Shown piece after piece: positions 55,675-64,000 of a stretch of DNA of 64,000 bases. Made by a program: the position numbers and the translations under genes. The notes beneath the pieces were generated by a model. The model worked only from the letters and a program-made list of their open reading frames with translations. It was not told the DNA's origin and ran no database searches. Every line of letters begins with the position of its first letter. Positions within the stretch are counted from its first letter, which is position 1. The stretch is from Diogma glabrata (Eukaryota; Arthropoda; Insecta; Diptera; Cylindrotomidae), in NCBI GenBank assembly GCA_963693315.1, contig OY856187.1, forward strand, positions 424,010,429 through 424,074,428. The letters run 5' to 3'.

Positions 55675-57417
55675 TCATTGATGTTGTAACGATCGCAATT
55701 CGATCTGATACAGTACACTACCTACTCCTGTCAGACTCGCATCGCATCTAATAAAGAACTCTTTATTATAATCAGGGTTAATTAATACCGGTGCTGTAGT
55801 CAGCAATCGTTTTAAATTTTCGAAAGCAGCTTGCGCTTCTAATGTCCATTTCAATTTCCCCGAACTCTTCTTTAATAAATCTGTGATTGGTGATACCACG
55901 CTTGCATAATTTGGTATGAAACGTTGGTACCAACCAGCCATTCCCAATAAACGTCGTATCTGTTTAACTGTAGATGGAGCTGGATACTCTGCTACAGCTC
56001 TTACCTTGTCAGGGTCTGTTCGAAGACCATCTTCACCAACCAAAAATCCTAAGTATTTCACCTCTCTCAGAACAAATTTACTTTTCTTGAGGTTTATTGT
56101 TAACCCAGCCGCTCTTAACAATGAAGAGACTTTGGACAGCAATTCCATATGTTCCTGGAACGTGGAAGAGACTACCAATAGATCATCTAAATAAACAAAG
56201 ACATTTTCGTGATATTGATGTGGTATCACTTTGTGCATTAGCCGACACATTGTCTGGGGAGCATTGCACAATCCGAAGGGCATAACCCGGAATTGATACA
56301 ATGGACGACCAGGCACTGTGAAGGCTGTCTTGTCCCTAGATGCTTCTGCCAGAGGAATCTGCCAGAAAGCATCTTTGAGATCAATACTGGAAATGTACTT
56401 TGTGCTATTTAGACGACCTAGTAAGCCATCAATCAAGGGAAGTGGGTAAGCGTCCTTTTTCGTTAGTGAATTGACACGACGGCTATCTATACATAATCTG
56501 TTTTTACCAGATTCTTTTTGTACCAAAACCACTGGCGAGCACCAAGAACTGTTAGACTCTTCGATCACGCCCATTTGAAGCATTCGGTCAAGTTCGGCAT
56601 AGACCTTCAGTTGAACAGCCGGCGATGTGGGATAGTGTCTCTGTTTAACAGGTGCACTATCACCAACATCGATGACATGTTCAACCAAAGAAGTCTTTCC
56701 GAGTCCAGACACTTCAAATGACGGGAAAGAATCCTTGATCATATCCAGTTCATGTTGCTGATCAGTGGTGAGGTTATGTATATTAAAAGTTTGTAGCTCT
56801 GTGCGAGTCAGTTCACTAACAAATGAAGGAACAATACCAAATTTCTCCCAGAAATCTATGCCCAGGTAGAGCTCTTCTCGTAATCCAGGGACTATATGGA
56901 ACCGCATTGGTTTAGTGGAGCCATTCACAGTTATTGGAACTTCTATGTAACCTAAAATTTTATTTGCAGTACCATCCGCCGTACGAATACACGAAGTGTA
57001 CTTACGGTAGGTTGTACCTGATGATTCCAATAATTCCAAGGAATTTCTTCCAAGTATAGTGATTGACGCTCCACTATCCAATAGACCTGAAATATGTTTG
57101 TCCAAAATCCTAATTGTTAGTCGCGGCCGAGGATCCTTTGTTTCTGAAAGGATAGATGAAATACAAGCTTTGCGAAATAATTTCCTCATCCTCCAATATC
57201 TGATGTTACGTTCTAGACGTCTAAAATAAGTTCGATGTAACGATGGGAAATTAAATGTGCTAGATGATTTTATTCTGGTTTCTTCGGTGGTAGATCGTCT
57301 TGTGTTCCTACATCTCTCGTCGCTTTCTTCGGGCTCATTGGCTGTTGAACCGAGGGTACCATCCCCGAAGCATGTACTCTCGGACGGAAGTTTACCGACG
57401 GGTGACAATAAGAACAA
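55675..57417 (-). pseudogene. Truncated Pol (protease, RT, start of RNase H) of a second Osvaldo-like element
   Basis: Minus-strand frame of 580 codons: protease with LLDSGASITILG, RT with FVYLDDLLVV and the long conserved GKNRLC..DSR / KDAYPLP / FWQIPL blocks, then RNase H through CDASLTGVGSVLYQ. It stops at 55675, so most of RNase H and all of integrase are missing. It is similar to the first element's Pol but is a different family. It lies in the -1 frame relative to its gag, as in the first element. The break is at a TTGCGATCGTTACA sequence whose inverse also occurs at 61855. Confidence 0.9.
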
Positions 57418-57671
57418 TTTGCATAAATTACGTCAGGTTTGTTGCACTTCCAGCAATACAGTTTTATTCTGTTTTTAGAACAATCAAGAGCTCGATGTCC
57501 ATTTACCCCGCATCTAAAACAGACAATTGGTTGTCTGGACATTGATGGACCAGGTTGATTAGTATTACCAGATGATATCACAGGTCGTTGCAGAATTCTT
57601 CTAGGTTGTGTATCCACAGCTTCAATATATCCATCTTGTTCCGGATCTATTTCTGATTCATAGTCGTCCAT
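57270..57671 (-). pseudogene. Gag C-terminal part (zinc knuckles) of the second element
   Basis: 133 codons with CX2CX4HX4C (CFRCGVNGHRALDC) and then CX2CX9CX2C (CWKCNKPDV...CSYC), the same pair as in the first element's Gag. It overlaps the pol frame. At the position equivalent to the first element's slippery site it has G GTA AAC (57390-57396), so the P-site half is damaged. The capsid part upstream is missing on this strand and appears on the plus strand instead. The ATG at 57671 is internal to the original gag. Confidence 0.85.
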
Positions 57672-57714
57672 TTGCTGTAGTTCGCTAATCCTTAGAAATC
57701 GCTAGGGAAGGACT

Positions 57715-57840
57715 GAGTGTAGAACTGAAAAACGCTACACTTGCAGCAACAATCACAACTATGGACGAGCTTCGGACATTGTGTCAGAAGTTCGAACGTT
57801 TGTGGTCTACACCAGTCCCAACCAGAATGTCAAACTTAAG
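57715..57840 (+). pseudogene. Gag capsid end of the second element, on the opposite strand
   Basis: About 42 codons including TLAATITTMDELRTLC and FERLWSTP correspond to the end of the first element's capsid (VTIYGLEHLRQLC, REKLW). It ends at TTAAGGATTAGC; the same 11 bp, TAAGGATTAGC, begins the minus-strand part (57684-57694). An inversion has therefore split one gag between strands. Confidence 0.75.
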
Positions 57841-58062
57841 GATTAGCTACGACGGTCTTTCCTTTGGTTCCTTTACGAAGTTGTTTTTTTTACAAAAATT
57901 TTCTGTTTTTTTTGGGGCGTTCGTTGGTTTTTTTTTCGTTTTGCGCTTTTTATTGTTTTCACTTTTACAGCATACTAGCCACATTTTTTTTTTTGTTGAG
58001 ATTGGTTTTATTATTGTTATTTGTTATTGTGAATTCTGGATTCTATAAATTTTACCATCAAA
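57841..58062 (+). repeat. 5' leader end of Osvaldo-like element, copy 1
   Basis: From GCTACGACGG to the gag ATG. Matches 61295-61525 at roughly 75-80%, with shared GGTTCCTTTACGAAG-type and GGGCGTTCGTTGG-type blocks. T-rich on this strand. The junction with the capsid fragment shows microhomology (GATTAGC versus GATTGGC). Confidence 0.7.
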
Positions 58063-58659
58063 ATGTCAAGTCAAATAGACATTGACCATCCATTTTATGG
58101 ATTGAAACCCAGCGAACTGCAAATTGAATGTCTGGTTCGAGGTGTGGATTTCAGAGGGGTCAACTGGGCAGAGGAACTTCGAAACCACGCGGTACAAGGT
58201 TCAGTTCCATTAACGGTATCTCACGCGAGAGATTTGGTAGCTGAGTCTCAAATGGTGGTGCAGGCGGCACAACTAATTGTGGATCAGATACGTAGACTTC
58301 AGCCACCGATTAATCAGCCATTCTTAGATGGTCTGGCTAATCGTGTGTTGCACTATACAGGGAGGATGAATAGGTTGGGTTCTCGCGATGATTTGCAAGA
58401 AGCCCGCACCTACGCTATCTCCCAATTGTCACGCGCTTGGGATATAATAAGATCGTTGTCGACACGTCCAGTTATGCAGAGTAAACCAGGAGGATCATCT
58501 GTACCATCCGAATCGCCTGCGTTTCAGCCAGAGGAGAGATCCACTCCAATACCAGTACGGCCAATGACTAATACGATACACAGTTTAAATCGTGGGTATC
58601 AACAACAACAAAGACGGGCAGTTATAATAACTAGCGCCGAACAAAAAGGGACCCGTTAG
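58063..58659 (+). pseudogene. Gag N-terminal fragment (198 codons), no RING
   Basis: Starts at the ATG that follows a leader sequence (context AAAATGT). The N-terminal GLKPSELQIECLVRGVDF region resembles the ELxxELxxRG start of many insect Ty3/gypsy Gags. A helical region follows, then a Ser/Pro/Gln-rich tail and a stop. There is no capsid or zinc knuckle, so it is a fragment of a longer Gag ending at a new stop or break. Unlike the first element it has no RING finger. Assignment to Gag rests on this context and is less certain than the minus-strand parts. Confidence 0.55.
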
Positions 58660-60179
58660 GTTAATTACAGTTATATTTCTTGTATTTTTTTTAGATATAT
58701 ATATATAAATAATTTGGTGGGAAAATATTTTCCAGGTTGGGCGTTGGCAAGCCGGTTTTTTTTTGAAAAAACTTTTTTTTGTGTGGAACATCTTATATTA
58801 TTATATTTATATATTTATATATTAATTGATTATTTCAATTCAGATTAATTAATATCTATATATAGTTTATTTTTCGCGTCGGTTTATTTAGCTAAATTTT
58901 GTTAAAAAGCTAGAGGAAGAAATAAAGGTTTAGTTTCTAAGGTGTTCATGTGTATATTTATCATAAGTACTCTAAATTTATATTTTCAAAATTTAAAGAA
59001 TTCCGCGTTTCTCTTTGTAAGTTTTGGGATAAACCAGTTGTGGTTTTTTTTGGTAATAGGGTGGTGGCAACCGGTTTGGGCCGTGGTTGTCAATCAGCTT
59101 TTTGTGTATCTTGAAATAAACCAGTTATTGGTTTCGTTTTGGTTTTGATTAGGAAATTATATATTTTGAATTTTGATATTTTTTTTAATTTTGAAAAAAA
59201 CCGTTTTGGGACAGCAATTTTTTTGGAGATTGTTTTTTGTGCTGTCATCTGCTTTTAGTAATACTAATTGTTTTTTTATTTGGAAAAAAGAAAACCGTTT
59301 TGGGGAAGCAGTTTTTTTTTGAAATTTTTTTATGCTACCACGTACATATTTTTGGTATACTATTGTACATATCTTTTGTATATCCTGTACATATTTTTTT
59401 TATATACATAGTACAATTTTTTGTACATAATGTATATTTATACTTGGTTATATATTGTGCATATTCTTGGATGATGCAATTAATTTATATATGAAATTAA
59501 TCGTATGTTTTTTTTGATTGTGGTTAAGTCATGTTTCTATGAGTTTTAGGATGTTATTAACGTAATAAAAGTTAACATTGACCAAACAGTTTTCAACGGT
59601 TCTGTATAAGTTTAAATCTTTCGTCACTACTTTCAAAGTATTATTGGTCTGAGTTTATGGAAGTACAATTGAAAATAATTAATTCCCATCAACTTTATGG
59701 AGTGAGCCGGATCCAAATCAATATCTCTACATTTGTCATCATAATGATCCGCGGATGTACGTATACATATCTCGTATGAGTCCATTTTAGCTACCACCAT
59801 TTTTTTTTAGAATTATTTTTTCATTGCGATTAATTTTAAAAAAATGGTATAAATATAGAAACAATTATTCTTAGCTAACATTTATTTTTTGTTTTGGATA
59901 CAATAAATAAAGCGAAAGATTTAACCTAAACAAATATATTAGAGTTAATAACTTAAAAATTAGTAAGCTTAGTTTTAAATTTAAAATAATCGTAATTTTT
60001 TTATAATATAAATTACCAATTTATTATCTAGTCTGAAGATTAAATTTAATTAATTTCATGTAGTTTTACATTATTAACACATATTATATATTTCATGTTT
60101 CGATTTAGCATTTTTAAATAAGAAATTATTTAGATTATGGATAAGTTATGTATTATTTACTTTATGTTAATGTATAATT
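58660..60179. other. T/G-biased noncoding sequence, possibly LTR material
   Basis: 58680-59500 has strong T-over-A skew. It holds repeated AAACCAGTTGTGGTTTTTTT-like and ACCGTTTTGGG(A/G)AGCA blocks about 100 bp apart, and a GTACATA array at 59340-59430. After 59520 it becomes ordinary AT-rich DNA. No ORF is convincing. Confidence 0.4.
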
Positions 60180-61294
60180 AATATCTTTCTCAGCGGTAGG
60201 CCTAAAAAGCCATCCATAGAGCTTCACTCTTTAACATTGATGTCGTTCTTAGATCGCCTATGGCCATCGGGGTTATGCGATCGAAGAACATTGGTTTCTT
60301 CTCTTCATTCGGCGAGGAAGTCCTCAGGGACGAGGAGTGGTGTTGCTGTGTTTGTACTTAGGTGCAAACCAGTAGTACCATTCTTTGCTCAGAGGCTTCT
60401 TCGGTGTAATGAAGAGAAGAACCAATTATATTTTGCTTTCAGGATCAGAGGCTTCACCTCATACAAATTCATATTTTTCCATTTTTCCACTTAGCTTTTA
60501 CAATAGAACAATTTTTCATAGAGTTTAAGATTTGAAGTCTGGTGCTCGGGAGCGTTCTACAACTTTCGCATTAGGTTTAGTTGTAATTTATTTGTAGGTT
60601 AAACAAGCACAACTGGGTCAGTAGAAATGGACCTAGTGTCTAATCGTGACAGTTGTGATTGTTTTATTAGGTTGGGGAGAATCTGTTCTGTAGAATCTGG
60701 TCGTTAGGGGCTTTTCCAGTAGGTTCTCACATGCATGGTTGGAGTGGGCTCGCGAACGCGATATTTTAAATTTAAACAATATGGATATTGTAGCCATACT
60801 TACTTTTTAAATTGTCTCCAGACGAATCTTGATTTTGGGAATCTCTTATGATATTAAATAAAAAATAAAATAAATCAAACAAATTTTTCAAGAATTAAAT
60901 AAATAAAATTTTTTATTAAATAAATTAAATTTTCGTTAATTAAAATAATTTAAGGTAAATAAATAATTTTTTTTAGAATCTAAATAATTTTAGGTAGCTA
61001 AATAAATAAATTTTCTTAATTAAGCTTTACGTCAAGATATAAATAAATATTTTTTATTTTTTTTAAAAAAAATAAATCAATATTTCAAAGTTAGGACGGT
61101 GCATCCAATAAATAAACATCCTTTCTGAATAATTTTCATTTTTTCAATTTTTTTAAAAATAAATAAATATATTTTAGGGGTGCTATCGTCAATAACTAAT
61201 TTTAGGTATATATAATTATTTCAGTATATCTGAAATTAAATAAATAAATTATACTTTTACATATATAATGTTTTAGGAATTTTTGTGAAAGATT
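60180..61294 (+). other. Probable leader/R-U5 region of an Osvaldo-like element
   Basis: 60180-60780 is GC-richer and includes a 20-bp/19-bp stem (60290-60309 with 60408-60426) around a 98-nt loop. 60840-61270 is AAATAAATAA-rich like 5460-5620 of the first element's leader. It leads directly into a leader-end copy. No primer binding site was found. Confidence 0.4.
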
Positions 61295-61525
61295 CAGCAA
61301 AGATTGGCTACGACGGTGGTCCTTTTTGTTCCTTTATAAAGTTTGTTTTTACAAGAAAATCTTGTATGTTTTCGAATTGGGCGTTCGTTGTTTTTTTTCG
61401 TTTTTGTGCTTTCATCCTTTTTACATTTCCGTCGTACTGGCTCCATTTTTTTTTGTTGAGAGTTGGTTTTACTATTGTTGGTGATTGCGAGTCATGATTT
61501 TGCGGGTTTTACCATCGAAATCTCT
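61295..61525 (+). repeat. 5' leader end of Osvaldo-like element, copy 2
   Basis: From GGCTACGACGG to TTTTACCATCGAAAT, parallel to 57841-58062. It breaks off at the point where copy 1 has the gag ATG, so gag is missing here. Confidence 0.7.
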
Positions 61526-62512
61526 AGCGTCTGTTTCCTATATACCAAGCCTAAGTTTTTCAATATATTTTTTTTATAAAATTAAATTTAGTGTTAGAAT
61601 CATTAGTTGTCATAAATTAAACATATATTCTTAATCATTAGTTATTATAGTTATAAATTTAATTCTCGGTTTTTAGAATTTAAATAGGTGTTATATTTAA
61701 TATTACTTAGTTATTATAATTTTTTTTATTAGTTATTAGAATTTCTATTATTAGTTTAAGTTTAATAGTGCTTTGGTGGTTTCTGTCATGGAGGGGATGG
61801 CGACGTTTTTGTGATTTCAAGAGTAGAAATCTTGGTTTCTACCTTGAATTCATGGTGTAACGATCGCAATAATCGCAAAACAATAATAAAATCAAATTCC
61901 TCTTTGTTTTCAATTCAATAGAAATGTATTACATTAATTTCCGTTCATTTTTACATTAATAGTACTTTTAAAATTTTCCCAACTTAACTGCTAATTGATT
62001 TTGAATATATTATAAAAAGCCAACGAACGTACTAAATTTTTATTTCCAATACTAATGAACAGATGTCGTTGTTAATCATTGCTGAATTTTGAAGATTACC
62101 CGATTTTGTTTTGACATCATAAGATGTCAAAAGCAAAATCACATTTTTGCAATGTTAAAAAGTATTCATTCCATTCTTGTTTTTAAAAAGAAAATGTTCA
62201 ATTGTTCTTGTGATTAAAAATTAAATCAAACAAAAAAAAAGAGTCTAAATAAAAAAATATATATCCATGAGTGATGTTGTGATATAATAAATTGTAATTT
62301 AAAATTAAATAGATTTTAATAATAATATTTACATAAATTTGCCACAATTTAATAAATGAATGGTTATTAAATTATCAAAGAATTATTTTGCTGAGATACA
62401 AGAAGAATAGCGCGTCTTTATATTTTTACTTGATTATGCTGTGTTTTTGTGACTTCAAAACGCCATTTTATTAATATCAAGTAATAAATTTGTTTATTCG
62501 ATTAATTTATAA
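61526..62512. other. AT-rich sequence, nothing firm
   Basis: 61780-61860 is GC-richer with a short hairpin (GTAGAAA/TTTCTAC), and 61855-61868 repeats TGTAACGATCGCAA of 55686-55699. Otherwise featureless. Confidence 0.4.
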
Positions 62513-62731
62513 AAAAATTATCAATGGAAATATGGAGAATTATACAATTTAATTGATCCAAATAGAGAATATGGAAATATTGTATATAGTGGCAATAATA
62601 ATCAATCAGGAATTCATTTAATAAATCCACCGCAGACAAATTTGACAGAACATAATGAAGAAATGATATTGGAAAATCAAACAAATAACTTAAAACAACA
62701 GAATATTGATGACATCAATCAACAGTTGTAA
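62513..62731 (+). CDS. Candidate 3'-terminal coding exon of an unrecognised host gene
   Basis: Open from 62513 to TAA at 62729-62731 with no early ATG (the only in-frame ATG is late), as expected of a terminal exon. The product is hydrophilic and Asn/Gln/Glu-rich: YGELYNLIDPNREYGNIVY, then INPPQTNLTEHNEEM and a tail ending DDINQQL. It differs from random AT-rich translation, which here is Phe/Lys/Ile-rich. A weak acceptor could be the AG at 62536-62537. AAGGTATTT after the stop might be a donor for a 3' UTR intron. I do not recognise the protein; a cytoplasmic tail would fit. Confidence 0.45.
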   Translation, partial: KNYQWKYGELYNLIDPNREYGNIVYSGNNNQSGIHLINPPQTNLTEHNEEMILENQTNNLKQQNIDDINQQL

Positions 62732-63553
62732 TTTAAGGTATTTTGAGTTTTAGTTATATTAATTTTTGTTTAATTATTACTTTTTCCCCTTTGGGATGGT
62801 AGGATAAATTTAGGAAAAAATAGTAAGAGATTCCCAAGATTAGGATTCGTTGAGGGGAAATTGCATCCCGTGTAAATTCTTTTTATATATATATTTGTAT
62901 TACCAAAGGTCCAAAATAATAACTGGCTCCGTATCAGGGCCCAGTATAATAATGTGTTGAGTTTTAACCATATCCTTGTCTATTTGATTCAGATAAACAA
63001 TTTGAATAATAACATGAAAAAATAACAAAGCATATGTAGGTGACATATGTCACTTAATATCACGCAACTATGAAACATTTTTATGAAAAAAAAAAAATGA
63101 AACACATTAAAGGTGAATATTTAGGTTTGTTATTTAATACAATTTTTCTTAACTTTTATAATAATAATATACTAAAAATTATACTCATGACTGAAATAAA
63201 TGTGTAATTTCGCCAACCAACTGTTAAATTAAATAAGTTTTGATATACAAATTTATATGGGATTGAAATTTCAGAATTTAGTACTCGTTGTTAGTCCATT
63301 TACATAAGTGTTTTTATTAGTAATTTATGTTATTCGTTAGACTGTAAAGTGAAATGAATTTTATAATTCGAAAATAGAATGAAGTTCTTTCAATTTCTCC
63401 AAAAATGGGTAAGATTATATTATGTAGCTTTGGAATTTCATTTGTGGTTATAAATTCTTTCCAGTTTGTTTGATGTTAAACGTGATGGTTTTATGTGTTT
63501 TGTTGTGATAGTGTATTTGTTAGTTTTCGTTTGTAAAAATTTGATTTTATACA
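62732..63553. other. AT-rich sequence, nothing recognised
   Basis: No ORF or repeat supported. Confidence 0.4.
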
Positions 63554-63648
63554 ATGGCTAAACGCATTTACCCACATTGTTTTGTATTTGAGTTGAAAAT
63601 GTTGTGTTGCATAAGTTTTTTTGCAGTGTTGTTGTTACAAAATGCAGG
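63554..63648 (+). CDS. Candidate signal-peptide first exon
   Basis: An ATG in strong context (ATACAATGG) opens a frame with a hydrophobic stretch MLCCISFFAVLLLQNAG that would suit a secretion signal. A donor-like GTATAT follows at 63649. A second ATG (63599) would start right at the hydrophobic core. It is short and may be chance. Confidence 0.2.
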
Positions 63649-64000
63649 GTATATTCCTTGAAAAGAGGTTTGGTTGCAAGTAAAAATACAAATTGTAAAC
63701 ATCTTGTTGTAAAGCAATTTACGCAAACAGGCAGTTTCTTTTTAAGCTAAGAAGATGTTTTGTAAACTTCTTTTAAATCTCTTGAAAATTCTATGAAAAT
63801 TTCAAGACTATGTTTTATGTGTTTTGGTCGCAATTTCGGCTTTCTTATAACTTTTTTTGTGTTTTACTAGCTGTCTTTACGCAATTTTCTTTGCATAATT
63901 TAATGACGATGTAATGTTTTGGCATGCTCGGTGTTTTAGGTAAATTCCATATAAAAATTTACCTATTGCAATGTCCGTCATCTCGGAATTTCGGAAAATG
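63649..64000. other. Window end, nothing recognised
   Basis: No feature supported in the last 350 bp. Confidence 0.4.

Noticed and set aside
57836..57855. TTAGCTACGACGG / TTGGCTACGACGG as a primer binding site
   Set aside because: Does not match any tRNA 3' end I know, and in copy 1 it lies at the junction with gag coding sequence.
1..64000. tRNA and rRNA genes
   Set aside because: Looked for cloverleaf-type GGTTCGANNCC boxes and conserved rRNA stretches by eye; none found, although a tRNAscan run would be decisive.

Overview
The window is AT-rich eukaryotic DNA dominated by transposable elements and has no bacterial-style gene organisation. An insect, most likely a fly, is suggested by three things. 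There is a Ty3/gypsy element with a tRNA-Lys primer site of the Osvaldo/Ulysses kind. There are short-satellite-bearing Helitron-like repeats of the DINE type. There is also a PIF/Harbinger relic that keeps its MADF partner. The assignment is inference; no host gene is recognised with certainty.

Positions 53-16649 hold one complete, apparently young LTR retrotransposon of 16.6 kb with 4.33-kb LTRs, a tRNA-Lys primer binding site, a 2.07-kb leader, gag (6473-8035), pol in the -1 frame (to 11538), a 785-bp env-less 3' region and a 4-bp target duplication (AAAC). Its Gag begins with a complete RING-H2 finger, including the tryptophan and linchpin arginine of active E3 ubiquitin ligases, ahead of an ordinary capsid and zinc-knuckle region. 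This RING-Gag fusion is the most unusual thing in the window. Gag and Pol are probably linked by a -1 frameshift at GGGAAAC.

Positions 16650-55300 are a graveyard of non-autonomous repeats. A satellite-like family of ~600-bp monomers lies at 18.5-21.2 kb and, inverted, at 34.3-36.1 kb. A Helitron/Helentron-like family (called A here) has eight copies, three of them full length, with a covarying 3' hairpin. Three members of a TIR family (called D) lie near long palindromes with GC-rich cores. There is a decayed LINE endonuclease (23.9-24.4 kb) and a 1.16-kb Harbinger derivative with perfect 41-bp TIRs (50283-51440) that keeps relics of both its genes. Between these lies long AT-rich sequence in which I see little.

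Positions 55675-61525 are a scrambled second Osvaldo-like element. Its PR-RT and zinc-knuckle part lies on the minus strand. A capsid fragment, a 5' leader plus the first 198 codons of gag, and a second leader copy lie on the plus strand. Its pol resembles that of the first element, but the gag N-terminal fragment found with it has no RING finger.

Possible host exons are short and isolated: 31461-31499 (+), 52729-52800 (-), 62513-62731 (+) and 63554-63648 (+). If real, they mean that the window is largely intronic or intergenic around one or more large-intron genes.
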